Notes: generated by a model not told the origin, from the sequence alone. A stretch of 64,000 nucleotides of DNA from Euglena gracilis (GCA_039621445.1 CP154957.1:35718227-35782226); one strand, 5' to 3'; shown: positions 1 through 12,518, counted from the first letter of the stretch. Made by a program: numbers and translations.

Positions 1-723
1 CCACGCTGTGGCAGTCCCCAAGCAAAAAAAAGACACGTCCCAAAACATTCCACCATGAAAAATCACAAAAAATGGTCTTATTTTGGTAAAATCCAGGGGG
101 GATATGCAACAAGGCTCCTCAAAATATGCAAGGCAAAAAAAGCAAAAACCTGCAAAAAAGTGCAAAATAATGCAAAAAAAAACAACTAAGTTGAATGGAA
201 ATTCCTTTAGGAGCTCCCCAAGGCCGTTGGAGAGGACGTATAAAAATTTCACCTGCCTCAAAAATGCAACACCAAATGCAAACTTGCAAAGTGAAGTGGT
301 TGGTTCACCAAGTTGCATCCACTTATGTTTCATTATACAACCACTGTAAGTGTGAAATTGGTCCAAAAATGTGAGGCATGCAAATTTCAGTTGTCTGAAA
401 GTGGAGAAATATGCCTGCACAGATGCCTGAAAGAAAAAATCGGAGAGACAAAAATATGCAAAAAAATGCGACTTTCACAAAATTTTCATTCTGCAAAAAA
501 ACCAAATTTTGCAAAAAAAATGCACATTTTGGAACATGCAAAAAATGTTCATTTTCAATTTATTTAATTTTTTTATTGTTTAATTTAGTTTATTATAATT
601 ATGCAGCTTGCATATCCCCCCCCAAAAACGTGCAAATTCGGGGGGGAAAATAATTTCTGCAAAAAAATGATTCCTTGGACCATCATCCATCCACCCAAAA
701 CATGGGGAAAAAAACTTTTTTCA
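1..723. other. AT-rich flank without a recognisable gene
   Basis: This stretch is A-rich with many short TGCAAAA-like runs and a few G/C homopolymers. Short open frames exist in several phases on both strands, but none has a domain, a consistent start or splice signals. It lies 3' of the last visible exon of the minus-strand membrane-protein gene. I see nothing else in it. Confidence 0.5.
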
Positions 724-870
724 ACTTCTTAAATTTTGACCCCGTTCGACAGTCAGATCGGCCGTTGGCTGTCCCTTAGGCCTGAGGGCGGTCCTTCAGG
801 GGTGGTTCTCAACAAAAAAAAATAATTCCGTCCCTTTCAGACCGCCCTGCTGCCCCTTCGGGGGGGGGGG
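724..870. repeat. Diverged repeat shared with 8340-8480
   Basis: The segment starting near 735 (GACCCCGTTCGAC, then GGCCGTTGGC, then CCGTCCCTTTCAGACCGCCCTGC) aligns loosely with 8360-8480 (GACCCCATTCGAG, GACCGTTGGCC, CCGTCCCTCAAGGACCACCCTGCC). Both copies lie just beyond the left edge of a minus-strand exon (947 and 8493). This could be an old dispersed repeat or conserved non-coding sequence. Similarity was judged by eye. Confidence 0.4.
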
Positions 871-946
871 GTCGGCTGGGACCCACTCTCCACGGACCTG
901 GTCAAGAAAAAAAAACACGCCGGTAACGATCGACGGTTATGGCGGG

Positions 947-1163
947 CTATGGCAGGGCCTGGGCGTGGGTGTTGCCGGTCTGGCGGTGGCACAGGAGGAC
1001 GGCCTGGACCACGAGGAACACCTCCCGGCTGGAGACGGCGAGCTGGTCAGCGACGACGCAGACGGTCGCCTGCCGCGGCCCACAGCGCGTGGCGTCCTTC
1101 GGCGGGGCGAGGGCGCCTCGGAGGGTGTTGAACGCCACGGCGATGGCGCGGCGGCAGCCGGCA
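947..1163 (-). CDS. Gene B, probable last exon
   Basis: The frame opens after acceptor CGCAG (plus-strand CT at 1164-1165), takes one base to finish a codon, and runs about 72 residues to TAG at 947-949. It is Cys-containing, with a hydrophobic stretch (REVFLVVQAVLLC) near the end. GC-rich codon use matches the other exons of the gene. The preceding exon (5080-5171) does not leave the two bases this phase needs, so a further exon may lie between, beyond the 3.57 kb insertion. Confidence 0.55.
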
Positions 1164-1230
1164 CTGCGTCACCGGGTTTTGGCCAGGGTGGTCAAATGAA
1201 AAGTGTTCCCGGAGGGTCTTGAACCAACTG

Positions 1231-4200
1231 CTTAGACGGCCTTAAAGGCACTTAAGGGTTTTCGGGCCCAAAAACCGGATCGTCCGCGGTTTTGGGACCG
1301 GCCGTGGTCAAAACCCCCACTGGGAACGACATGGGCCGAACGCAGGACGCGATGGCGCGCACCTGCGCTCGTGAGGACACGTCCGGCGCGCGCACCTGCG
1401 CTTGAGCAGACCCCAAAATCAGGCGCAGGTGCGCACGACAGATCAGTAAGATCAGGCGCAGGTGCGCGCGATCCTACCGTGAGATCGTGGCAGGTGCCTG
1501 GGTGCTGGGGCCCCGGAATGAGTGGCGGCAGGGAGGGGCACACTCTGTTTTGAGGGCGACGCCTGCAGAACCCACCAATCGCTGCAGGACCGAGAGTCGG
1601 TCACCGGAGGACTCCGGAACCCACATCAGGCACACAGGGGCCGCAAGCCCACCGCCGCCGTGCAGGATACCCCCGAGCCAGATGGGCCCACACCCAGCAC
1701 CGAACCGCGTGCACCTGCGCCCGGGGACACACACACTTCGGTCGCAGGTGCGCACGATTGGGGTGTGGACGAGGGACCCCGTGGCGTGGGTTGAACGGCC
1801 AGGCCAGAGGGGCTATGCATCCCGCAAGTGTCGTGCGCAGGTGCGCGCGTTGGGGACCCCCCTGGTCGTTGCCCACGGCAGCCCCTGTTTGAACCCGTGG
1901 CCGCACACACACAACGGAACGTTCAGGGAGCGGGTGTGTCCCCGCCAGCCAGGTGAAGACGTCCGCTACACAACGTCCGACTGCCTCAACGGTGGTGCGG
2001 TGCTCGCATTTGCGCTCTGGGGGGCAGTGACGACCTGCGCCGCCAGCACGGACCCCGAGACGTGGGTCCGAGGGTGACACGGCAGGGCACGAAGGAACCG
2101 TGTCCTCAAGTGCAGGTGCGCTCCAGGATGCCCCGCAACCGGCGCTTCGAGACCCTTGCCACGGGCCCACCGGCGCAGCAGATCAGGCCGATGCCGTCGC
2201 AAGGGCCAACCGGAGCAGAGCCCAGGCCTCCTCCACTGGCTGCCCCGGGACAGCGCAAAACACCACCTGGGGTGTCACGTGCGCCACCCACAACACCCCT
2301 GGAGTCCATCGGTGGCACACATTCGTGACCATCCGGGGTGTTCCATCCGACCCGGGACACCGAGGACGCCTGCCGTCGTCATCCGGGCGCAGGTGCGCGG
2401 GCACCAGGTGGTTTTCCCTTGGAAATTGTGAATATTGCGGTCAGTATGAAACCTGCATGATTTTGACAACCGAAGGGTGCGATGGACAGACACTGAGATA
2501 CAGAACATCCCGGTGGTGCCCGGGACCGGAGTTTGGTATCCGAAAGTCCCCGAAGGAATTTCCCACGGACGCGATGCAAACCGCGTTTTGAGGACCTTTG
2601 CAAAACCATATGGTATTTTGGGCTTTTCGCAACGGGCAAGGATTGACAATTTGCCAAAATTTTGCGTCTCATTTTACTGGGTCGAAATGGGCAGAATCCA
2701 AATTTGGCAGACCGAAACGACAAAAGTCACATTTTTTTCCTTTGTGAGGGGCTGGTTTCCAATCAGTACAGGCAGTGAGGTCTCGAGAAAATTTCCCCAT
2801 CCACCGGAGGGCTGCGGAAAGGGGGGTGGCGCCTTCGATTCCGAACTTTGCATCGCCCCATGATTTCACATTGGCTATCGATGGGATGAGGAAACGACAT
2901 TTCCTTGCGTTTTCATTTCCCAGGTGAACAGGTCTGACGGGTTATGCCCCCAGCCCTTCCTCCCCTGAAGAAGTGGCCACGGATTCCGGGTGTCCAGGCT
3001 GGGGGACCCAACCAGGTGAAATCGGCGGCCCACAGGGAGAAGGGGGAGGGCCGTCAGAAAAAGCGGCCCCGACGCCAGTTGCAGGCGGGGTGTGAGTCCG
3101 TCCGCAGACACAAGACCCGGGTTCCTGCTTGTTCAACGCTGCCAGCAACCCTGCCCCGACGACCTCCACCACGGGTGAACCTCCGCCGCCTGGGGGCTGG
3201 GGAGGTTCAGGAGAAGACCCGGGAGCTATCCAGGACTCCGGACAGGGCGCCGGTTGTGGTGGCGTCGGCGGCCGGGGCACCGGGTGTGATCCCCGCAGGG
3301 ATGGAGCGCGTTGGATTGGCGCGCACCTGCGCACGAATCTGCCCCTCCCTGCTCCCCATCTTGAAACCCACCCACTGAATGCACAGGAGACACAAGGTAT
3401 CGTGCGCACCTGCGCGCGTTCGGGCCCAGCTCCCTCCATACGGTGACGGCGACGGTCCCCGCCCACCGGCCGCCCACCCTCCGCCGTCACCGGAGATTTG
3501 CACACCGCCTGGCCGCTGACAGTGGCGGTGCCGCAGCGGCTGCAGGGAGGGGAGCGGCCTCGAGTGGTGTCGGTCGCACCTGCGCGCGCGGCCACGCCCA
3601 CAACAGACGTCGCTGCAGTCCTGCCAGGCGGTGCTGCCCGTCCCGGCCACGCCCGACCCCTCTGGAGGGCTTGGCCGTGGCCCCACAGCCTACCAACGGA
3701 GCCTACAAAACCTCCTCCCCCTCAGTCCGGCGAGCGCACCTGCGCTTGACAGCCCCCCCTTGTGCCCTCGCTGGAATGCCCTCCCGCCCGGTGGGACATC
3801 CCCTGTGAGCACACAATCGCGCGCACCTGCGCACGCAGCACTGTCCCACACACAGGGTTGACTGTAGACTCATGCATGGGGTGGCTGGTCTGGGTAGCAC
3901 GCACACGAGGGGGGCTGGTCCGGCACGCTCCCCGCTCCCCTGTCGCACCCCCCCAATGGGGCAAGGATGGCACAATGTGGCCTGGCGGTGAGGTGCCGGC
4001 CAGCAGCACTATGGCGGCGGCGACCCACCCTCCCCCCCCTTTGGCCCTCCGGTCCCACGACACAACCCCCTCCCGATCACACACCTGCGTGGCCCTTGTC
4101 GGCCGGGACACTCTGTGCGAACGATTGGGCCGTCCTGCCTCACCCGCGGCCAAAACACCCCTCCTTTTGGCGAAGAAAAAAACCTCACGAAAACGTTCCC

Positions 4201-4800
4201 CGAGGAGCACGCCGCCGGCACGCTTTCACCCTCGGACTTCGCTGCCCCTCCCTTTTATCTTCCCCAGTTGGTCCCATTCCCTCTTCCCGCCGGCTGCCCA
4301 GCCCCGGAACCCCGTGTTTCCTCGCCCGCCTCGCAAACCACACTTTTGAGGACATCCCTCCACCCCCCCCTCCAGCCTCGAAAGTGCGCCAAACGCTTTC
4401 CGGGGGGGTGCCAAAGAATCAAGCGCAGGTGCTCGCGAGCCGGCAGGAGAAACGCCTCTGTTTCAAAGCGTCCGCGGTCCGCGGCCTGCCGGGCTTTCAG
4501 GCACGGTCGGGCATCGATTTTTTTTTGATTTCGGCCGCCGGTGGGGGTTTTAGACACGGCCAGCAACAGTCGGCGGACACCAATAAACCGGCCAAAAAAA
4601 AGCGTCCCGCACCCGGTCTGCCGGGGTGCAAACCCCGGTAAACCAAAAAAAAGCGGGATACAAAAAACGAGAAACCAGCGCCGGCCAGGGTTTCAAGCAT
4701 CGCCACCCCCAAAACCGCAGACGCAAAATTGCATTTTGGTGTCCTCGGGCGCACCTCAAATTGGAAAAAAAACCCTTAAGTGCGTTTACGGCCGTCTAAG
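1231..4800. mobile_element. CTTAGACGG TIR element 1 (3570 bp, non-coding)
   Basis: The ends form a 33-bp terminal inverted repeat with two mismatches. The left end reads CTTAGACGGCC from 1231 and the right end is its complement finishing CCGTCTAAG at 4800. An identical AACTG lies immediately outside each end (1226-1230 and 4801-4805), a 5-bp target-site duplication. The interior is GC-rich and holds about 15 copies of the GCGCA-NN-TGCGC motif. Open frames inside (up to ~196 codons) show no transposase motif, so the element is probably non-autonomous. It sits in an intron of gene B. The TSD length excludes classical hAT (8 bp), Mutator (about 9) and PIF (3). Transib makes 5-bp duplications, but the termini do not start CAC. 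Family unassigned. Confidence 0.85.
1357..4434. repeat. Dispersed GCGCA-NN-TGCGC motif, GC-rich subtype, in element 1
   Basis: Copies, some with one or two changes, lie at 1357, 1390, 1423, 1456, 1709, 1742, 1834, 2111, 2387, 3321, 3403, 3574, 3734, 3821 and 4423. The central pair is CC or GG, so each contains CACCTG or CAGGTG flanked by CGC arms. Spacing is irregular and both orientations occur. All copies lie inside the TIR element. Confidence 0.85.
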
Positions 4801-4812
4801 AACTGCCATGTC

Positions 4813-5014
<202 letters not shown>

Positions 5015-5079
5015 GCATTGTATTGTGTGTTTCAGATGGGAGGGTTTGAAAAGGCCCCAATTAATTACGAAAGGCCAAC

Positions 5080-5171
5080 TGCCCAGGACGCCAGCAACAG
5101 CTGTGAGGTCCCCGTCCAGTGCAGGCGCTTTGGCGTGGAGTACAACAGCCGGACGCTGTACAGCACGGCAC
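5080..5171 (-). CDS. Gene B exon, hydrophobic segment
   Basis: After acceptor TGCTAG (plus CT at 5172-5173) two bases complete a Gly codon begun in the upstream exon at 5272, and 30 residues follow, including AVLYSVRLLYS. The exon ends at a possible GTTGGC donor. Without splicing, the frame ends at TAA near 5065. The intron to the upstream exon would be only 100 bp. An alternative acceptor (GGCCAG) gives a longer exon but breaks the phase. Confidence 0.45.
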
Positions 5172-5271
5172 CTAGCACCAGCACGTCCCCGGCCCGCCAC
5201 CACTGGCCACCACAGCCACCCCCCACGTGCCATATGGAACGTAATCCCGAGCCCATGTTGCACTCAGGGAC

Positions 5272-5458
5272 CCGCAGGGGCGGCGGGGGCCAGCAGGAGG
5301 AAAGCCCCCGGGATGGAGGTCGGGCCGAAGAGGCTGGTCTGCACGAGGGCGGCGTGAACCGCCGCCACAACGCTCGAGGCGAGGCAGCAGTAGAGGAAGC
5401 GGGAGTAGCGCACGGAGGGCAGGCTGACCAGCAGGAGGTTGCTGTGCACACGGGAGGA
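5272..5458 (-). CDS. Gene B exon, two hydrophobic segments
   Basis: The exon has 187 bases: 62 codons plus one base. The chosen acceptor is GCAAG, in phase with the preceding exon; GCAG five bases upstream is an alternative in another phase. The start SSRVHSNLLLVSLPS matches SAQINTLFFHVCSPP of exon 20291-20530, and SVRYSRFLYCC matches the start of exon 19759-19898. This is a main support for the A/B duplication. The donor is GTCCCT. Confidence 0.6.
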
Positions 5459-6256
5459 CTTGCCTGCAGACGCTTCGATGAAATAGAGATGCGTGCACGG
5501 ATGGGTGTGGACCGCCCAGGAAGTCACTTGTCACCCGACAAGCCAGCGAATGTAAGCCTGGTGACAACTTTGGGGGAGGGCCCTGTAGAAATGGCAAGTC
5601 AGCTGGTGCAGGCCCCAAGGGGACAACTTCCCGAAAAGAACATTTACAGCTGGATGCACTGGATGCATCCAATCTGTCTGTCCATCCATCGACCTACACA
5701 AACATGGGCGCATCCATGCATTCGCATTCGCATTCGCATTTGCATGGGCAGTTGTGCCTTGCAGACAATGTGCATCGTGATGGTCAGACAAAAATTAGGC
5801 AGCACAATTGTGGGGCGACAACAAAAAAGACTGGGTGCAACCATAGAGGATCACTAACCAGACTTTGTGGAGGCTCCCAGGGCCTCAAGCTGGCTGGAAA
5901 AAAGGTGCTGGCTGGACCCCCCCCCCCTAGGTGGTGGGATTCCAGGGGGGGAGTCTGGCCAGCTGGGAGCTGGACCCCACCGGTGCCCAAAAAAAATGCC
6001 CAAAACAGCCCAAATCCAGCTTAGTTGGCATTTTTTCTGCCAAACTTGGGAGGTGAAGACCCAAAACCCATCCAAAAATGCCATTTTGGCCATTTTTTTG
6101 ACCCCTTTTTTCGGTCCAGCCCACAAATTGTACAGCTCAGCGTTGCGGGGGGGGGGGGGGCTCTTTTCCTAAAAAAACACAGAGACTTTTGGGAAATGCA
6201 GCCAATCACTCCCTCAGCCCCAAATGCCACCCTGCTGTCCTGCCCCAAGGAGGCAC
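5459..6256. other. Intron with GCATTC repeats and homopolymers
   Basis: This gap between two gene B exons holds a short GCATTC/GCATCC run near 5706-5750, a TGGATGCA repeat near 5652-5666 and G runs near 5915 and 6148. The tract at 6020-6120 (CCAAAAATGCCATTTTGGCC) resembles 13020-13070, so it is probably a dispersed repeat. I see no gene. Confidence 0.5.
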
Positions 6257-6460
6257 GCACCAGGAGAGACTCTCGCTGGGCTGCTCGGCGTCCCCCAGCC
6301 GCAGCGCCAGGACCAGGAAGTAGAGGAGCTGCAGCGGGAAGACGAAGGAGGAGAGGTAGTGGGCCCCGAGGCGGCCCGCCACACGGGGCAGCTGGGCGAG
6401 GGGGTCCGCGCCGACCGCCACCCACACCACAAGGGCCGCCACCCGCCACGCCGCGAACAC
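6257..6460 (-). CDS. Gene B exon, two transmembrane segments
   Basis: 204 bases give exactly 68 codons, from acceptor GCGCAG (plus CT at 6461-6462) to donor GTGCCT. Hydrophobic segments are VAALVVWVAVGA and SSFVFPLQLLYFLVLALRL. The stretch LGAHYLSSFVFPLQLLY aligns without gaps to LALHFAAFFVPAGVLFY in exon 20291-20530, and SESLSWC continues the match across the next junction. That match supports this donor over GTGCGT four bases upstream. Confidence 0.75.
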
Positions 6461-7194
6461 CTGCGCAACAGCCGGGCAGGGGCGGCGGCGGACAGGCGCG
6501 GGGTGGGCCACACAACGTCAGTGATACCTGAGGCACGTCCTCGTTGGTGATCCACGAATGATGCGCATTTTTTGTGGAAAGACGGATTCCCGTTTCATTT
6601 TTTGGGAGACACACTGCGCGGATGCTTGGGCAGAGAGCACACACAGCGAGCCGGTAGGACGGGTGGGTGGGGGGGGGGCTTGGCCAAACGTCAGGACATT
6701 GCCCTGCCTGCGCAGCTGTTAAATTAAGCAAGCCTCCACCAAAAACTCACCGCTACCATCCACACCCTGGCTCCCCTGGATCGCTGTGGAAAGGTCATTT
6801 CCCCATCAGTGGGGAACAGGCTTGATACAATCCAGGGAACTTTCCTTGACTCACGGTTGGATTTGATTCTTTTTGGAATTTGTATTGCTGGCACCATGCA
6901 GGCAATCCTGATGTGTATCAATGTCTTGTTATCACACAACTTTTTATTATAAATGTATTGATAATATGTTCGCCAAATTTGGTGCCTTCCACACAATACC
7001 ACAACAGTTGCTCGGAGCATCCCAAAATTTTGAAAGCCAAACTGTAAATGAAGGCCTGGGAGAGACTTCTTCCCTTTAAAGTTTTTAAAAAACATGGGTT
7101 TTAATGAAAGAGGGTGCAAAAAGTAAATTCAAAAGGTCACCTCCCCCAAAGAGTCTCCTTCAAGACACTGTAGGCACGGAGCAGAAATGAAGAC

Positions 7195-7317
7195 CTGAAT
7201 TGACCGGCGGAAGTGGCATGGTTGTTGTTCTGGCAGCATGGGGAGTGCGGCGGCCAGGCTGAAATGAGTGAAATAGAGCCACGCCGGCCCCTGGGCCACT
7301 TCCTTGCCGAATTCCAG
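7195..7317 (-). CDS. Gene B exon, 41 codons
   Basis: An exact 41-codon phase-0 exon runs between a T-rich acceptor (TTTGGAAG) and donor GTCTTC after ATTCAG. It contains PAWLYFTHFSLAAALPML, moderately hydrophobic. No counterpart was found among the group A exons. The preceding exon leaves one extra base at its best donor, so one of these boundaries may be wrong. Confidence 0.55.
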
Positions 7318-8492
7318 CTTCCAAACAAAACAGTCAGATCACAAACAAGATCATCACACCGCCAGGGGGGAGGGCACTTCCTCAGGGGGCTCGGGTTTGG
7401 GGGGTGGGTGGTGCTACAACACGCCCAAGGTGCCGAGGGCCCGAAAATGGCCTTTTTTCAAATGAAAAATTTGCATTGGTTGTCCAGGGCCAGCACCCAA
7501 AATTTACGTCCCCCAGGGATGGGGGGGGGTGCCTTTGGGGCTTGGAGAAAGAAAAACTGCCCAGAAGGTCTCGGGATCGAAAATGTGAACCCATCCGCAA
7601 GAGGGAGAGATCAGAGAAACTTTGTCAAGCAGAGAAGTATCTCTCCGATAAGTAACCCTTGGATGGGTGGACAGTGACCACACGTGACGTGACCACACCA
7701 CGCCCATTTGCATGCCCATATCCCCCTGGGGGGTGCGACATTCCTTTAAAAGAAGCCTGATCAGGATTGTGCTTACCGACCGGGGGGGGTGCTATAGGGT
7801 GCCTGCCCCTAGCAGGCACACCCCCCCGGGGGGGAGTCCGGGGGGACCCAGAAAATTTTCATTGAAAATAGCCTTTTCTGGGCCCCCGGTGCCTTCGGCG
7901 CCGGGGTCGGAGAGGGGTGCCTGCTCTGGGCAGGCACCCCCAAAAACCCTGCCTCCGGGGGGGGGTTGGATTGGGTGACACAGGGTGTATAGGGATATGG
8001 GTGCCATATCCCGCCCCTAGCACCCCCCCCCCCCCGTGGGTAGGCACCCGACTAAGCACAAGGCTGCACCTGATTCGGGGGACAGGGGAGATCTTCCACC
8101 TTGCTTTGGTGTTTGCCTTGGAGGGGGACCGAAATGGAGCCAGCCCAGCCGGAGCCCAAGAGGGGCCCAGTCAGGGACTCCAGGGCGTCCAGAAGAGATG
8201 CCACCAACCCCAGCGCTGAGTCCGGGGCAGCCCAGGCATTGAACGGCCAAGAAAACCAAAGAGGGCGGAAAATTTCACACGGGGAACGGGTTTCTGGCAT
8301 CCTTGGACCGATCGCCCATCCACCCAGACTGTCAAACAATGGGGCTTTGACTCTTTCATTTTGGACCCCATTCGAGCCCCGATCGACCGTTGGCCAGCCC
8401 TTGGGCCCAACAGGGGGAAAAAAGTCTCAACGGGAAAAAACACTTCCCGTCCCTCAAGGACCACCCTGCCAGGACCGCCCTACAGGACCGAC
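7318..8492. other. Intron with G-rich inverted and dispersed repeats
   Basis: The part at 7700-8060 has paired tracts such as GCCTGCCCCTAGCAGGC and GCCTGCTCTGGGCAGGC, and CATATCCC near 7715 mirrored by GGGATATGG near 7990. The tract at 7855-7960 (GAAAATAGCCTTTTCTGGG, then GCCTTCGG) resembles 24945-25035, so it is probably a dispersed repeat. No exon was recognised between 7318 and 8360. Confidence 0.5.
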
Positions 8493-8670
8493 CTGTGGAA
8501 GGCCCAGGCTGGGCGGAGCGGAGGGCGGCGTCCAGCCCCTGGAACAGGAGGAACGCGTAGAACACGAAAGCGCACAGCGCGGTGGCCATCGGGGCGTAGT
8601 TGCGCCAGACCCGCAGCAGGCTGACCGACGTCTGGACGTCGTCCTCCGCCGGGAGGATCGCCTGCAGCGC
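8493..8670 (-). CDS. Gene B exon, one transmembrane segment
   Basis: The acceptor GGCCCCACAG is followed in phase 0 by 59 codons plus one base, to donor ACAG|GTCGGT. The peptide has DVQTSVSLLRVW, then ALCAFVFYAFLLF. It aligns without gaps to DLQPFAEFDSIW and the following hydrophobic run spanning exons 25243-25438 and 24012-24063. Conserved D-x-Q and the Trp nine positions later anchor the alignment. Confidence 0.75.
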
Positions 8671-8980
8671 CTGTGGGGCCCGGACAGGGGGGGGGATAGA
8701 GACACGGACGTGCACCGAAGGAAAGGTGCCCACAGGGGGGGTTTGGAGGCGCCCCAGGTGTGTTGGGGAGTTGTGTGTGTTGTGTGTTTGTGTGTTGACG
8801 GGTTGGTGTGGTGAGATCTTCTGGGGTTAAGCAGGGGTCGTTGGAGGCGCAAACCCTCGACGTTTTGCGATTTTCCGATGCTTTTGAATGGATACGTGAT
8901 ATTGCACACACACATTCTCTCTCACACACACACACAAACTCAGTTTGGCCAACATATTGCGCTGAACTGGATCATCAAGC

Positions 8981-11900
8981 CTTAGACGGCCGGGAATGCA
9001 ATTTTCTTGTTGAGTCACAAAATTCTGACAGTTTTAGTGAAAATGCGCATCCGCGCATTTTGGACGCAGAGTGCGCAGGTGCGCATTCCGAAGGGTTGTG
9101 TGCCTCTTCCAAACTGGGGGTAAACACCATAAAAATGAGCTGTTTGGATTTAACACGACCACAGGGACCACCCCCCAGTATTCTGCTTCAACCACGTATC
9201 ATGCTGTTTACAGCTGTTTCACGACGACTGTGGTACAGTGCGTGGATGGACACACACTCGGCACACTCCACAGGACATGTGGAACACGGGCGACGCAGGA
9301 CAACCTGGACCTGGGTGTGACACCTTGTGTTCACCGGTGCGTGCTGATGGCTTCCGGGGGCAGGGCCTGGCGAACATGGGATGAGCATGGGAGGGAACAC
9401 CTTGCAGCCACAGAGACACAGCCCTCCCAAGGTCAAAACAATGGGGGTGTCACTGAGTATCAAGGCCGAAGAATGCGCACCTGCGCATTTTTTGGAAACC
9501 CAAAAGAATGCGCAGGTGCGCATTTTTTGGAATGGACACAGGCTATGGGAAGGGGGAATGCGCACACATGCATTGATGTTGAAGGACGCACTGGGTATGG
9601 CCTGTTGCTTGCCTGTCTTGAATGCGAGCTGTGCACCGCTGTGATGTGGTTTCGGGCTTGAAGAACATGGGTGAGGGGGAGATGAACCAAGAGAATCACC
9701 CTGGGCAACCATGTTGCTGTACCAGACCACACCCTGAAACACCACGCCTGCAGTAGCATGGAAAACCCTGGGCTCGGCGACGGCAGGTGTCAAGGCACGA
9801 ATGCATGTCCTTCAGTGACAGGGGAACTGCCCCCCTGCAGGTCAAGTCACCGAACAAATCGGAATGCGCACCTGCGCATTCGACTTCACCCGCTGCAGTC
9901 CAGTGTCCAGCCCAGCTTACGCGCTGCTCTCATGAACGTGTGGGGCATGTAACAACGCACGTGCAACCGTCACCCACCCGGCGGAGGTGATGGGCCGGTT
10001 GCTGCCAGCGTTGTCCGACCCCACGCCCCAGAGCGTGCATGGCAGCACACAACCAATGGCCGCACTGAACAACCTTACATTGGGCTGCGGTGCACGGTGC
10101 CAGGAACACTGTGCCCCACAATGAGGGTCAACGCAGGGGGTTGTGTCTGGTTCCACACACAGTGCTCACGGGGTTGGTACCTCGAGAGCGAAACACGCCT
10201 GTCGCCACCTTCGGCATCATTCCCAAAAACGGTCTGTAAACACGGAATTATTTCACAATCCAAATGGACTCAAAGAAGCGAATAAAATTGGTTAGTCCTT
10301 GCCCCAAATTGTCTCCAGGCCCTTGAGACCGTGAGACAGGCACAAGCACATCGCAACAAAAATTTGCCAATAAACAGGAGTTTTTTTCCGTTCTGCTTTT
10401 TCTGTGTATTCCACTGTGTCGTACCAAGGGAAAACGGATGAGAAAGGGGCTTCAATGCCCGAGGAAATTCCTCAGTGACGGGCACCCTAATTCCCAAATG
10501 CGGTCAGCAGTCTTTCATGGCATGAGTGAAAAGCCGGTGAATGCGCACGTGCGCAAAAAATCGTCCTGTGCCTTTCTTTGAATGACAACCACACCGTCGA
10601 ATATTTTCACTCCCAGGTGGGCTGCCACCACCCACGCCAACTCCCCCCGCCTGGCCTAAGTTTGAAACCACACGGCTGAAGTGTAGACCTCCCTGGGAGG
10701 ATCGAATGGTGTCCGAGGACGAGGCAGCCCTGGAGCGAAACACGGCAGAGGAGGACCACCACCTGTGGCCTTGCTGGCAACAAAAGTCACCCACCACACA
10801 GAACCCTTTTTTATCATGAACTCAGAGTCGACGCACCAACACTGCAAACTACACAACCCTTGGCCGCTGTGAAGACCAGGGAAAGCACATATGCACACAC
10901 CTTCTCCACACACCCCATCCACAATGGCCGAGGTCAAACATGGCACATCGGGGTGAATGCGCACATGCGCATTCACTTCTTGTGTCTCCCCTTAAAGCAC
11001 CCTGGTGGGAGGTTGCTGTACAGCCATGCCAAACAAATCAGCACACAAGGCGGAGGCACAGCCCAGGAGACGTTCACCCTACTCTGGCCGCATCCACCTG
11101 TGCAATGAGATGCCTCTGAAATCGCTAACAAAAAGGCCAGCAGTGCACCATGGGGGTTGCCCTGCCACAATGCTGTGCTGGCACTGGGTTCAGGAGTGCG
11201 AGACACAGCTCCCCACAACACAGAGAATGCGCACATGCGCACTCCCCCTGACGGAATGCGCAGGTGCGCACTCTTGTGGATGCCCACCGCTGCTCCCCTC
11301 CTGCTCTTCTGCAGATAGAATCACAGCCAGCCAGCGAAGGAATGGCCTCAAGAGTGCGCATGTGCGCATTCTTGAGCCTCATGCAACCTCGGAGAGGAGC
11401 TATTTTACATCGTTTGTGAGGGCTGTTCTGGAGGGTGTTGTCTGTGGCAAAAATGGTTGAAGTGGGGCTCCGCTCCGTGGCTTTCAAAACCAGTGACACA
11501 CAGGAGAGGAATGCAAGCCAGCCCCCCCCCCTTTCATACCCAGCACCCCATCACAAACCTCAGACCTAAGCACAGGTGGTCCCACATGGTGATGTGCCGT
11601 GGTGCCCATGAGAAGGCACATACGGAGCAGACTGCGTGCGCCACTGCCTGCGCTGTGTCTGCAAGTGTCAAGGAGGGGTGCAGTGCACCGTGTGGGATGG
11701 CAAACAGCACGCAGCCTGAGGAGGGTAACGAGCCCTCCCCTACAGACATCTGGTCTTGATTTTAACACACACACCCCGCCACCCTCTGAATGCAGACCAC
11801 ACGCACACACCAAACATTTACCATCACCCCTCGTGCCCTGCTTCCAGCACAAGGCACAGAACCTCCCCTCCACTCTAACGGTAGAGACCACAATGCCCCC

Positions 11901-12334
11901 TTCCCACAACCACCCCTGGGAGCCACAATAACCGTCCAACACTTCAGGAAAAGGCTGGGACAGGGAGGGGGGTGAATGCGCACCTGCGCATTCACTGGGC
12001 ACCACAAAACAGGGGGGACAGCCACAGGTACAACGCCTTCACCTGACGAGGGTTCGTCCTCATAAAACAGCGTTTTGTGTCGCACCTACTTCGGCAGACG
12101 GGGGTTTTCCCTCGGTCCGCGGAGGTGCTAAACCGTCATTTTCAAAACGAAAAAAGTCGGTTTGCCCAGAAAAAAACACAGGGATCGAAGGTAGTGGTAC
12201 CAATTTTGGTACCAGGGGTTTCACCTGACGGGTCGGCCGCCCCGTCAAGTGATGGCGACACACTTGGTCTCAAAAGAATGCGCAGGTGCGCAAAAAACCA
12301 CCGAAAATGAAAAGTGCATTCCCGACCGTCTAAG
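8981..12334. mobile_element. CTTAGACGG TIR element 2 (3354 bp, non-coding)
   Basis: A terminal inverted repeat of about 26 bp with two mismatches begins CTTAGACGG[C/T]CGGGAATGCA at 8981, and its complement ends CCGTCTAAG at 12334. The flanks are the perfect 5-bp duplication CAAGC (8976-8980 and 12335-12339). The first nine bases equal those of element 1, but the rest of the TIR and the interior differ. Eleven exact copies of TGCGCA-NN-TGCGCA lie inside. No transposase frame is visible. It lies in a gene B intron between exons 12519-12725 and 8493-8670. It is a second, diverged member of the same family. Confidence 0.87.
9044..12292. repeat. Dispersed TGCGCA-NN-TGCGCA motif, exact subtype, in element 2
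   Basis: Exact 14-mers start at 9072 (GG), 9474 (CC), 9509 (GG), 9865 (CC), 10542 (CG), 10958 (CA), 11228 (CA), 11257 (GG), 11355 (TG), 11977 (CC) and 12279 (GG). Near copies lie at 9044 and 9559. Most are preceded by GAA or followed by TT. Each carries a CANNTG core inside palindromic arms. Confidence 0.92.
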
Positions 12335-12518
12335 CAAGCTACGCTAGGGACGTCATGAGGGAAAGCAAATGCAGTAGAAAGAGCCATTGAGACATATGGG
12401 AATCCTCATATCCAAAAAAATAAAACTAAAAGAAATTCATGCTGCACAGTCGTTCAGGCCCCTGATAAACCATTTGAGATACACGCATGCACCATGCATA
12501 ACCAAAGCGAGGGCCCAC

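Noticed and set aside
1487-2170. Open frames of 189-196 codons inside TIR element 1 as a transposase
   Set aside because: They are overlapping frames in GC-rich DNA on both strands, dominated by motif translations, with no catalytic residues or DNA-binding domain.
1423-3833. CAGGTGCG as real 5' splice sites
   Set aside because: CAG|GTG occurs in nearly all motif copies in both orientations, and no coding frame ends there. The motif explains it better.
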